The translations under genes and the position numbers were made by a program. The notes under the pieces were generated by a model, which had not been told where the DNA came from, did no database searches, and was given only the letters and a program-made list of their open reading frames with translations. A DNA stretch of 64,000 bases from assembly GCA_964020085.1 (NCBI GenBank), contig OZ026595.1, forward strand, positions 674,501-738,500, given 5' to 3'. Position 1 is the stretch's first letter. Each line of letters begins with the position of its first letter. This DNA is from Micromussa lordhowensis (lineage: Eukaryota; Cnidaria; Anthozoa; Scleractinia; Lobophylliidae). This document shows, piece by piece, positions 22,301 to 34,398 of the stretch.

Positions 22301-25300
22301 CAACCTAGACATACGGTTTTTGTAATACATAAGAAAACTTTCTAAAGCATAAGGAGAAACTTTCTTTGAGTTCAAACTTATAATTATCTCATTCAATGCA
22401 CGATGATCGATCCAGGTATATATCAAAAATAGCAAATAAAAGCAACTTAAGCAGATGATTACATTACCACTGTGAGGCAAGTGTTGTAAATACGTCTGCA
22501 CATTGTTTGTCGTTGAAGATCTGCATCAGCGACGGGTCCTCAGACAGGTGTGACAGTAAGCGAAGTTCAATTGACTGAAAGTCTGGAAAGACGGCAATCA
22601 CAAGTCAACCACTGAAGATTATTTTACTGTGCGTAGTCACAAGCAGGCTTGTATCTAAAATAACATAATAATTCAGTAGCAAATACCTGCTGCAAGTAAT
22701 AACCAGCCTTCTCTACTTTTGTAAGCATCCCGTGCATAAATGGTTATCACTTCTTCCGGTTTGCCTGAAGAATATAAAAATAAGTGTTTTCAGAATAACC
22801 AGCGTCTGGAATTAAGATGGAAACTTTCCTTCGGCGTCAACTTGCTTTGCTTTGTCCATGCATCCGCTTCATCTCCTCGAAGCTCCGTCCTTTGACAACT
22901 GTGTGCCTTTCTTAGCAATAAGTACCACTCGTTCGAACTGTGGCAACCCGCCTATATCCACCCACTTACCATGGCAACAGGACGCAGACTAGTGATCCTA
23001 TTTCCGAATATCAATCAAGCCAAAATTAACTCATTTGAAGAACTCTAGCTAATTCTGATTGTATGAAGAGAAACTCTTTGAGCATGCCTTGTTCGGTTGT
23101 TCGGTTTTCCTCAGAGACTCGTAAATATATATACCTTCACACCTATTTTGTTTCAAGTTGTCGAAGAGCATTTCTTTCGATACTGAAGCCGGATTGGAAA
23201 ACAATCAAAAATCGTACCTACGATGAGCTGTTTCTTGATTCCAGACACTTCTATAACTTGTTTTGGGATGGCCTGAAGGTTCTACAAGACAACCAAACAT
23301 ACACGTTCTTTAGCACTTGTATAATGTAGACCCCAGATCGAGATTGTAAAAGGATTACTTATAAATAAGTTCCCTTGAATTAGAATTGCTATACAACAGC
23401 AAGTCACACGACACTTACTGGATTTGCTGAGGTAAGTCGCCCAGTGGCCGCTGCTATTTGGTCCCTGTAAATAAGGAAAGTTACTTAGCAGGTTATATTG
23501 TGCATATGCACCAACAAACAAAGGAAAAAGGTTTCTGATAAACAGTCCATATTTCTCGATTGTGAGCCTAACGAGTGATTTTCATTTTATTTAGGCTTTC
23601 CAGACCTTTTTTTGGCATTTCCTCTTATCTCTAATCAGCGTCAGTTGAGGCAATTGAAATGTTCAAATGATCACATATATAAATCCTTACAAAGTCGTAC
23701 CAATCAGTGAGTATTTGATTCATCACTCAACGAACTTACCAGCTTGTTAACAGAATTCCCTACAGGAAAAAGAAGATTTCAGCAATAAAAAAATGAGTAT
23801 ATACGGGAACCGACAAAAACGTATTGATGCAATTGAAGAAACTGATGACGTTTACCTCATGGACATGAGAAAGTATTCCATCAAAGTACGTCGACTTCAG
23901 TTTAACTAGCTGTTGACAAAAAAAAATGAACAGGCACGTAAACATGGCCACTTACATGAACAGAAGCACGGCTTGTTGCAGTAGGTATCACGCTTGCTCT
24001 CGGGTTTACTAGGTACGCGTCATGATATCGCATCATCTTTCAACTGCAACTATTCTAAATATTGCAAATATTGTCGCTTAGCTCGGTCAAACGTGAGCAA
24101 TTATTCACCGCAGTGTAGGCCTGTGAGTGGTCCAGGCTCTGAGCCTTCCCCACCCCACCCCACTCAATGAAGGTATTCAAACATACATGTCTGTACTGCA
24201 GAACAAGCTTTGGTAATGGATGAAACTCTTGCAGGTGAAGAAGCTGTAAGGATAAGCAAACAAAATAGAAACAGTAAATGTGCATATACATTCACTATTC
24301 ATTAAACACTGAAGAACTGGACTAAGCTACAATGTGTAATCAAAATTTGGTTGGCCGATCACGATCTGCCGGTTCGGAAGAAAGAACGCAAAGCACAAAG
24401 ATCTGAATTTCAGGTAAGAGGCATGCAGCAAGGAAAACCGCAAGGTAGGCCGTAATTCAAGCAACTGGTAATTTATAAGAACTAAATTCAGTGTGCTACA
24501 ATATTTACCACAGCTTCTGAGGTGGATTTATAATTCTTGATTGTGGTTCTTGCAAGCTTCTTCTTGCATTTTTGGTCGAGTCTCAGCTCCTCAAACAGCA
24601 CCTTTAAAAGAGGCAGAAGAATCAAGCAGAGGAAATGAAGCTGTATAGCTTTCAACGTTATCATACTCAGATTCAGTATAGAAATCCTAGAAGATGTTTA
24701 CCTTACACTATTAATAGTAGGCATTAATCTCATTTAACAATTAGGTAATCGTATGAATGCAGGTGCAAATTAAGGATTTACAGTGCGAGTGATATTTGAA
24801 AATGCTCTCAAAATTGCACGAGCCTTTAGATGAGTGCAATTTGAAAACATTTTCAAATATCACGAGTAGTGTAAATCCGTAATTGCTCGAGCGTGTATAG
24901 AATTACTCATTTATTATACGCCAGTAAATAAGACAACGCTTGAATCAAGGCACGACCGGTTCGTGTAAGGCTTTAATCAAACAGAAGTGAAACTACTAGC
25001 AGGCGAATAACAAGGCAATGAATCGGGCGCCACGCTACAACAACACTTCAAGAGCATGCTCAACTCTAGTACTGCTGACCGGTACTGGCGATATGACGGA
25101 GAAAATAACGAACTCGCGCGTTCATTTAGTTGCACTGCAGTGCAAATTAAGAATTAACGATAAATTGGCCTGCTCTCAGCCAAGCACAATACAGTAATTT
25201 TCTCAGCAGTATAATAGTATCTCTAATGAGAATGGATACTAAATTTCTGAAATCATTATATGAGTTAACCCACCTCTCTCAGCTGCTGAGGACTGTTGAT

Positions 25301-28300
25301 GAGAAAAGGATGCCCTGCAGCCTGCCAAACAAGAGAACCAAGTACACTCATTTTATTGTTGCTTTGAACGAAATGTTTGTGACGCAGGAGGTTGCAAAAT
25401 AACCGGTTTGGTCGTCATTGTTGTATTCAGAATAGGCAACGCGAGTTAAACCAATTGAGATGAGATTTCGCTGTGAGATGAAAAGGTCTTGAAACGTATG
25501 TTTAATTCTAACTTACCTTGTGGGCTTCTGCTTCGACCTTTACAATTTTCATCTGAAAATAGAAATGTGATTCAATTAACTGAAATGGAATTTATGTAGG
25601 TTGGCTGTAGAGTAATGAGTATAGAAATTTTAAACTACAAAATTGTAAACATAAAGCTATGAATTTACCTTAAGAGTATTGCTGGCTTCAATCAAGACTT
25701 GAGAGTTGATTTCGATTCCTTGAGTTTCCATAACTTGGCAAAAGAAATACTATTAGTATAGGTAATCATACGGTTTCGATTATTATATTAGTTAATTGTT
25801 GGTTTCAAAAATATTGCCGCCAGTGAAGAGAGTGTTTATTGCCAATTCGTCGGAATTTTGAATGAAACATTCCTCCAACCAAACTAGCTTTTGCATTACC
25901 TGCTAACATCGAACAAAGCGGCGTCTCGATGTTGATGAATAAGTCCCAGAGTGACAGGGCCTGGAAGAATAAATTGCAATGTAGTTTAGAAGTTACAAGT
26001 AACTCAGGTGTTGTATTATGTTTGTGCTGTACCTATCGGTTGAAAAAGACAGAGTTTGACACCTGGAGTTGATTTATTTTCCCCCTCCTCCCGACATAGT
26101 TCCTACTCTTTCTAAAGATGAGGACAGTGAAAGCGACAATTTCAGAACTTATTTAGTCTTAGCTGAACTTACCTTAAGCTTCCCATATTGTTTTACCATG
26201 AGAGGTCCAAGCATCGCAACATCTTGGCAAATCATTGAATCATTCTCCTCCCCACTCTGTGAAATAAGCGACATAGTAATCTGAGACGCAGATTAAATGG
26301 TAAATGGTAAATAGACGCATAGTCAAGAGATTTAAAATCATCTTTAATACTCTCTTGGGATCATATAAATGTAGCCAGTGTACCTCTGGAAGTCTGAGTT
26401 GGACGGATGTAAGAACTTCTGCAAAGGTTCCTGGCGGGTGGTCCGGGCTCAGTAGCCAAGCAGCTATTCTAGGATCAAGAAGACGCCACTTGAGACAAAC
26501 TGCAAAGTATAGAGAGACAAAACAAAGTTATCTGCACAGGCATGATTATAAAGAGAACGAGGCGACGTCTTAAAAAAAAACCCTTGAAACAGCGTGCATA
26601 TTTATTGATGTCCATTGTCCGTTGATTTTGTTGTCAATTAAACACTACTTTGGGTTGTTTATCTCAGCCACTGCGATGAAGGCCACAATGTCATTTTTCA
26701 AAATACACGAAGGCTGCTGCTATTCAGTTCATGGTTACTCTTGAATGTCTAAAGTAAACACGGACGTAATCTATGTCTGCAATAAGCACACGTTACCTTT
26801 TCTGACGTCATAATGGGTTGTCTCCACAAGATACCGAACTATTTTCTGGGCATCAAAGCAAATTTTTCTTGTCGATGATGACGTCATTAGATCATCCACG
26901 ACTCTCCTGTTTAAATATAGTATGCAACGATGATTAACTTCACAATAAAACAACGTAACAAGAAAATAACGGAATGCTGACTTTCGTATTAGACGTAGTG
27001 TAGTGCAACAGGAAGGGAGCAGATAGAAGGCTGGAAAGGCGCGCATATTGAAAGATAATAACGCAACATTTCGCATTTGTTACAGCCCTCAGTTGTCTCC
27101 CGCTCCCAACTTGGTTAAACTGCTGCGATACCATGCGGGTTGAATACCTTGACTGTATGGGGCGGGCGGTACATAAAGAAACACAAGTTATTTGGTTGAT
27201 AACTCACAGTCAGTAAAAACTGCAACATATACTGACTTTGAGGCTGTGAACGGATTCTTAATATAGCATTACGCTGCATAGTTTATAGATCTTTATAAGC
27301 CATAAACTAACTAGATTTCAAACAAGGATACCTAAATAAACTGCTGAGGTGCAGGAGGTGCTTTATAGCTAGAGTATCTGTTCACGTCAACAAAAAAGAC
27401 CAGTTTATTACATTCTTTATCAATGTTCTCCTTCTACATTTTAAGTTCGCACTAAAAACATTATTTTCTATCATACCTGCACCAGTTTGTTAAAGAATCC
27501 TCCGTTGTGTCTACAGGAATCTCCACGAACCTTAGTCGATTTTTAAGTCCTTGTGCAGACTCAGTGGTACTTGAAGTCTTCTCAGACCAAGGTAGTGCAA
27601 TAACCAGGCAAGCAGCCTGTAAGTTCACATTCACAGCTAAATCAAGGTTCTTTTATGTATACTTTAAGGAGTGCTTCGAACCTCCTTTTTTAGGAAAATG
27701 CACTGAATGCACTAAAGCAGTGAAAATGAGTCATAATGTCTTATTGGTACCTTTCTGCCAGCGGTTTCTTTGACTGGTTTCTTTGTCTTCTATAATTAGA
27801 GCAAACAACACAATAACCACTGTATATATAGCAGTTGACTGAAATTTTCAAGAGTGAGATTTACCACACTCAATAGCCTTGAATAGTTTGCGTTCCGCGA
27901 TCATCAACCGTGCCAAAATAGGCCAGCGCTCGGAACCCCCAAAGCCACCTCTTATGTGATAGACACAAGAAGTCGAGCCAAGTATTAAAAAAGTGGCATT
28001 ATGCCTAGCTACAACCACCTAATGGCTCAGAAAGTACGACACATTTTGATACCTATGCAAATTCGTTATATAAGATCTAAGCAATTTATTGTTTCTGTAT
28101 ACTGGCAGTATGCTTTTATGGTTACACCACGATATCACATACTTGTTGTTTCTTCGGCCTTAGCAGAGACCACCCGTCCTCATAAGCCAGAGTACAAGCG
28201 ACCTCTTCCGCTGATTTGAGGCTCTGTTCAAACACCTCTCTTTTACCCGGACTCATCAACGAGACTTTCATAAGGTGATTTTTACTCCCTCCCTTTTGAT

Positions 28301-31300
28301 TCTTGATGACACTGTTATCCTTCGGTGTAGTTTCTGCGGAAACAGTTAACTGTCGATAAATTCTCTCTTAAAAAATGAAACCAAGCATTAGCATCAAATA
28401 TGCAGCTGGTGAAAGCAGAGCTTGATCATCGCTATAACTGAGTGAGTGAGAAAATTCTCATATTCTTAAAGTAGGACTGATCTTGAAGGTCTGAAAATGA
28501 GCGATTTAAATTAAATTTGTCGTTAAACGCCCTAGTCGCACTATCAGCATAAGCAAAGGCACATTTTTTTAGTGTTACAAGCGCCTTGAGAGACTCAGGT
28601 TTGCTATTTTGTAGCGCTACTGGAATGAATTCATTCCAAAGGTAACTAATCGAATATGGTGTAAGTGACAAGTCAGTTATTAAGTTTAGTTACCTGTGTT
28701 CGCCTGTTTTGCTCTCTTGGCCTCGTTCCCTTGAACAGTTTTCCTTTCTTTGAAATAACTGGTGATTGGACTCTGTTGCGCTTTCCTTTTGTTTGCGTTT
28801 CCAGTATTTCTTCTTGAGTCGTTGCGTTCCGTATGGTCTTCAATGTCAAAAAGAAAGTGCTCAAGATATTATTTTCTAAAACATGCAGCTACTGTTCCTT
28901 GCCTTAACAGAAAAAGGTTTGGAAAGGTGATACAGAGGGGAGTATTAAAAGAGGGGAGACTACGATGCCCAGGAAAAGTTCTTATTCATAAGCTCAGTGG
29001 AAGCCGGATTTAAATGATCCAGGCTTAATGTCAAAAGCTGCTGAAGTTCTCATCTGGTTTCACTTATGTAATGACATGAATTTACCTGTTCTAACAGAGT
29101 AAGGTGATTCTAGATCTTCTTCCTCAGACTGGGGTGAAGACAAACTTCTAACAAGGCAAGTGAAACGTTAGTCTAGCTTAACCTAAGTTTTTACCCCTGA
29201 AGAAATGGAGCCGACAAATGCAACTTGTAGTAGGCGAGGCGTTGCAAAGGGAAACCTTGAATTATTAAAATAACTATATCAACCGAACATGCAGGGAATG
29301 TAGTGCTCACAATTCATAAGTAACTTTTCTTAAGAGAAAATCATTATTGCGATGAATAACATAACCTCGTTTACGACAGAAAAACACCTGTGTATACCTG
29401 TACACATTTGTACACCTGTGTGTACAAATCTTTTTTAACTGTACAGTGAAACCTTCAATCAGTCCTTGATCTACACTGAGAACACTTATCATATTGCTGA
29501 CTTTGAATGGTCACTGAAGTCAAATACGACCACGAGTGAAATTATGACGCCGGGACCGTTCAAAACATAGAACAGTATGATATAACTTACACAAGCGGAA
29601 TATCTGCACATTATGGCGGAAAAACTGATTGATAATATCAATTTATATCAAGTTTGTATTGTTCTTCAAGTAGTTTGCTTTTTGTTAGCTAGTGTAGGGC
29701 TAGTATCGGCAGTTAGACCTGGAGGGTGATAGTTGTAGGTTTCATTGCAGGTTGCTTTATTGATGACTTTGCAAAGGATAGTGGACTTCTATTGAGATGC
29801 TTTTCTGAAGTAAGGGTGAAGTGGCGCAAATAAAACTGTGTATAAATTTTCCCCAAAATCTTCAATGCACATGCATGCTGTTTTACCTTAAGGCTGTCGC
29901 ATTTGCTTGTAACCTTTGCTGTATACCGCAAAGAGGTACCGTGCTTAGCTTCTGCAAATCGTTTCTTTCTTCAAGTGTGGGATCTCCAGTAAAACATAGT
30001 TGTCTCCTTGGTTCAGCCTTTCTCTCCTGAAGGTAATATTCTGAAGCTACAGTAGGAATAATCCAACGAGAAAAGAAAGTAATATATATTTTATTTCCAG
30101 GAACAAATATCTGGCTGGTATTATACTTTAGTCAGTTGAAAGGCGATCAAAAGTTGCTGCAACATGCTGCAAAAAATTCAGCTGGTTTGAATTCGTGCGT
30201 CATGAAGCAGAGATCTCAATTTTCATTGTCACATCGTTTGCACTGCTCTTACAAACTGTCCCCGCAACAACATAGAAACGAACCAATATCCACGCTAATC
30301 ATAAAATTACAATTTCCTCGATTGTGATTGGTTTAAAAAACTCCTATTTTCCACTAATTCACTTGCCAAATTGTTATCTGACAGTTTGTTAATTGGACAG
30401 TTTGATATCGGACAGTTTGTTATCGCACACAATAAGCCAATCACATTCAAAGTTGTAGTTTTTAAAAATCAACCAATCTCAATTTCAGAGCGACATGAAA
30501 CAATTTACGCGTTCTTTGTCAGTATTTTAATGCAAGTTTTCCCTTTCTTTCATAACTTGGCAATTCTTTTCTCGAAAATTGTAGTTTTATGACTTTAAAA
30601 TTGATCGTTTCGTGCAATTCGGTCTGTAATCATACTCGTGATAAACAAATCGGAATCCCGCAGCGCGGTCGTCCGATTTTGGTATCACTGGTACGATTAC
30701 AGACCGAACTGGACTCCACTCAGTCCTATTGCTATTACTTGTTTTCGCACCAAATTATACAGCCAGCTCCATGAGCAGGCAAGATGAACCAAATTCTGCG
30801 CTGTGATTGATTACTTGCCAAATGCGTCCTGTTCGTACACACGAAGGGTCTTGTCACGAACATGCACCCTAGTGTATTACACGGCGGTGATTTTTTCGAA
30901 GATGTCTTATGTCTGCCGATGAATTTTACTCTAAAGCTCATTCGAGGGATGCTGCTGCAACGGGAAGCGTATAGCTGTGATTTTTTTCTGCCTTGAACTA
31001 GCAGATAGGTCGTAAACTCTTTTTATAGTAGCAAAACTGCCTGCTTACTAAGACTAACCTTGTTGTGGGGTACACTGATTAGTCACGCCTTGACGTGGTC
31101 CATAAATTTCTCTTATAGCTCTGACAACTTTCTGGCCTGGTTCTGACAGTAAAATAGGATTTTTGCATTCTCCAGGACCTTCTAACACTTGTTTCCAAGC
31201 TACAGGTTCATACTGGCTTTGCCACCTTGATGAACGAGTTGGTGCTTGAAATGACCTCCGAGGGAACTGATCTGATCCAGTGGACTGTTGTGCTCCATGT

Positions 31301-31323
31301 AGTGTTAAATTGTGGAAATCCAT
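19302..31323 (-). CDS. POLN: DNA polymerase nu
   Basis: Family A polymerase, C-terminal 740 residues fully phased. Exons: 29086-29147, 28694-28837, 28143-28333, 27751-27789, 27477-27616, 26797-26906, 26384-26499, 26173-26256, 25900-25960, 25669-25733, 25517-25552, 25274-25321, 24509-24601, 24187-24243, 23856-23909, 23740-23759, 23419-23464, 23218-23281, 22687-22764, 22468-22582, 22222-22304, 22054-22125, 21907-21966, 21571-21681, 21150-21228, 20735-20802, 19939-20000 and 19302-19367; an N-terminal exon 31059-31323 starts MDFHN. The join between 31059 and 29147 does not match in phase, so a small exon is probably missed. An exonuclease-like region without visible catalytic acids precedes the polymerase: motif A is DFQSIELR, O-helix [12 protein letters not shown], motif C QIHDEL. 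Order and wording follow vertebrate POLN through the final WGH. POLN does error-prone translesion synthesis and crosslink repair in the nucleus. No helicase domain, so not POLQ. Confidence 0.9.
20090..20670. repeat. Probable interspersed repeat in a POLN intron
   Basis: The stretch has wording such as GGGGGTACTCTCTTGCACGG, GGTATGTGCGGCCCC and AAAGGGTATGGTT that does not fit intron background and recalls dispersed cnidarian repeats (from memory). No coding capacity is supported. Confidence 0.3.
24769..24882. repeat. Fold-back repeat, ~33-bp arms
   Basis: Left arm from AATTAAGGATTTAC..., right arm ending ...GTAAATCCGTAATT. The arms share TGATATTTGAAAATG / CATTTTCAAATATCA, and the inner ends TTGCACGAG.../...GAGTGCAA pair as well. 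It lies in a POLN intron; MITE-like. Confidence 0.6.
28694..28837 (-). CDS. POLN: POLN exon with PCNA-box-like motif
   Basis: This N-terminal exon is rich in Lys, Arg, Gln and Asn and carries [21 protein letters not shown] fits the PIP-box pattern Qxx[ILM]xx[FY][FY], with basic residues after it. Phases on both sides (1 and 1) match the neighbouring exons, so this is the frame used. The region is otherwise disordered-looking. Confidence 0.75.
30617..30710. repeat. Fold-back repeat, ~45-bp arms
   Basis: ATTCGGTCTGTAATC at the left pairs with GATTACAGACCGAA at the right; inside, CGTGATA/TATCAC and AAATCGGA/TCCGATTT also pair, around a GC-rich centre. Imperfect hairpin in the POLN 5' intron. 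Confidence 0.6.
30774..30825. repeat. Dispersed repeat family, copy 2
   Basis: GAGCAGGCAAGATGAACCAA followed by TTCTGCGCTGTGATTG matches the copy at about 945-1035 with scattered differences. Confidence 0.45.
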
Positions 31324-31837
31324 GAATTCCGTTAAGCTCAACCCTGTCTATGCTACCATTAGGTTGAGAGGCAAAAGCTGGATTGAGCCTGAGTAGGAAA
31401 CTTAAAAAAAAAGAAACCTTCTGAAAGGAGTATTTTAGCTTAAGTTTTTTCTTTTTTTTTTTCGCAAAGTGTGACTTTGAGGGTTTTGTTTTGAATAATA
31501 TTATTAATATTTCAAGAGCCTTTTGTCCTTTCTGAAGTGAGAGAAGAAACAAATTTTGTGTGAACTTGAAGGTAAGCTTATTGTTTTTAAAATATTACAA
31601 GCTTAAACTTCGAAAACCTTTTGCCCTCTCTGAAGTGAGGGAAGAAAGAAATTGCGTTTAGCTCTGTAAAAGTACAGCGAAATTAATGGTCAGTGAAGCA
31701 GATTCTGGTTTTGTATATTTGATAACTGAATTTAAAAAAGCAATGATGAAAGCAATTTTGTCAAAGAGCTCAGATAAGCTAAATTTTCAGATCGAAACCT
31801 CAAACAAACTCTATTTCTAGGTGTAAAATTTACTTAC

Positions 31838-31890
31838 CAATCGGGTCAAACTTCGTTCACTGCCGCCATGGCCAGATAGGAAAACGATAG
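31838..31890 (-). promoter_or_regulatory. POLN 5' non-coding exon (3' end) with short uORF
   Basis: A GTAAGT donor follows 31838; the facing acceptor is at 31391 (TACTCAG), upstream of the coding start at 31323. Within the leader an ATGGCGGCAG start opens a seven-codon uORF that ends in TGA before the donor. The transcription start is not visible. Confidence 0.45.
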
Positions 31891-34398
31891 AAAAATAACC
31901 TCCAGATGTTATCCAGGAGCCAATTCGATTCTATGGAATTGCTAATTAATCATATAAACCACAAAAGTTACAGACAAAAAAGTCGTCTGCGGTGCTGTTT
32001 GCTGTGTGAAAAATATCAAAATGGTTTTGGCGCGGGCACCCAAGAATACTTTCCCGCCAAAACGCCGTGATGAGCGCTTTGGAGCACTGGGAAAGATCAG
32101 GATAACCATCCCCAGATGGGAGGGGTGGGGTGATGTTGTGCTTGGTATATATAATCGCAAGGTCTTGCCGTCGCGTAAACAGGCTTGTCAAATCACAGGG
32201 AGCACACGATCTTAAGAGAGTAAATAAAGGAATGAAAAGAATGAATAGTTTACCTTTGTCTCCTGCTGTCTTTTCTCACGCGAACTTACAGGGAAAACCG
32301 CTACCTACAAGTCCTGCGGAACAATGTAGCACTAAACTCATACCTAGGCCCTTTCGCACTCTGCAATTTACGCTGATTTTTACACCGATAAGCTGACCCG
32401 TGGAGACCCGTGGTACTAATAAGGCAACCCTAAGCAAAACGAAGAAAGTTTGGCAGCCATGAAGTTCTGTAACTGTATGCTTCGTGCGACACCAGCCGTC
32501 CCCAATCAAACTTTTTCAGGCTGCGAATCAAAACACTTTTTGATGGAAAAATTATTTTGCTTTTCCACGAAAGGACTGCGCTTTGCTGCCCCATTTACCC
32601 AAAAAATCCGGAAATTTCGGATGGAATGTAAATGGCAAGATTGATTTTTTTTTTATCTCCCCGAACGGACATTTTCTCAGGAAAACGGGATTTCTTGAAA
32701 GGTTGACCATAATTCCCAAACGGAATTTCCGAATGGAAAATGTGCGTTCCATTTCTTAATATTTACTCAGTTCCAGGCCTTTTGGCTTGGATTGCCTTTG
32801 ATCCTATCTTCCGGGGGGCCCTTCCGGGAAAAAGTCGTGGTAATGGAACGAGCGCATCCCCGTTGAAATTTCTATTCGGGATTTGACGCGTCCCATTTAC
32901 TAAAACTGTCGACCAACTGGTTTTTCCGAGTAAATGGTCAACAACCAGTGCCTTCGTGATTAAGAAAAAATACACTCTGTCTCAGCCAATCAGCATTCAG
33001 TAATTTTGCCCTGTATATGATAAACGGTTTTAGTAAACTCAATTATTTTGATTTTCTACATACAGTAAGCTAACATTTTGATAAAGGATTTTGACGTTTA
33101 AAATCTCACAATTTTTTACTACGATTATCAGTTGAGTGACGAAAGTTTGGTCAACAGGTTTTAACGTGATAATTGTGTTGTTGTCACGGGAAACTGGCTC
33201 CGTTTCCAGTGACGTCAACAATGGCAGCAAAGCGCGCGAAATAGTAGGCGACGAGACAGGCGACGCACGGCTGACAACTATTGTTACCAATGGAAACGAG
33301 GTAAGTTGCCCGTGACATCAATGTAAATTTTAAAAGCCAAAACTTCCGTCGTGCCTTACTCAACTGATAAACGTGGTATAAGTTAAAGGCAAAAATTACG
33401 TCTTTACTAAACGTACCCTATATATATGATATATATGTTTCAATGCTCCGGGTGATACGAGAAATAAACTCAGAAAAGAGTACCAGCTGACCGTACAATT
33501 TTTATTTGTATTAAATGAACACAGGGGAGTTTCTTCGCAAGTCAGTCATATCACACAAGTCATCAATACCAGTCCGTCGTTTGTAAACATATAAAGTTTA
33601 ATTTAGTGAAAAGGCGGCTGTTTGTTTTTCTTCGGCCGATGGTTTCAACTATGAATAAATTAAAACCGATTCTGAAACCGTACGTAAAAAAGGAATATAA
33701 TCTTCAGAACACTGCAGCTGCTAGATTACATCGAACGCAAATCAAAGATAAAAAGAGCCGAAGGATAATCACGGGATTAACTAAAATAGTAGACGTGTTT
33801 TCTCGGGTTTTTTTTTCAAACTTTGCGTTTGTTGAATATTTAACCAGTTGTCTAGATTGTTCTAGCTTTGTATTCACTATGAATTCAGGTTCCACGCTGT
33901 CAAGTTTGGAAAATTAAACTCTTCAGTCTTCAAAAGTTCTATTATTAGTTGCTAGGCGAAATATTTAGCCGGAGGCCATCGGTTTTGTCAATATGATTTC
34001 AACGACTACTTTCCCAATAAAAGTAAACTCAGGAAAAGTTAAGTTTTTCAGGATTCTAAAAGAATTTGAGTTTGTTAAAAATATTGCCCCCAAAAATGAT
34101 ATAAATATCGAAAAGATATTTAAATTTTGTTGAAATCGCTGCGCGGCAATATTTTTAATTTCCTTGGTCGATTTTTCTACGTCATATAATAAAAATCCGA
34201 TTACCCAATTACCGTGCGTCAACAACAATGGCCATTGTTATTAACCAGTTCAGTGCATTGCGCGCGTGGCAACAGACGCGGCAATGGCAACGAGGATAAA
34301 CAACTTTCTTTTATGCAACTTGAAGCGATGAGTATTGTGGTTTGATCGAGTCTATTTACTGAAATTACATGCAATTCAAGTAGAGGACCTTTTCCAAC
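31891..34398. other. Intergenic spacer between POLN and SAXO (divergent)
   Basis: The two genes point away from each other, so this holds both promoters. I see GC-richer patches with ATGGCAGCAAAGCGCG-type words near 33.2 kb and a TA-rich run near 33.42 kb, but no supportable gene. Open frames near 32.0-32.7 kb show no domain. Confidence 0.45.

Noticed and set aside
27869..27952. Exon-like open stretch ([15 protein letters not shown]) in a POLN intron
   Set aside because: Its phase does not fit, whereas the exons 28143-28333, 27751-27789 and 27477-27616 join in phase without it. It could be an alternative exon.
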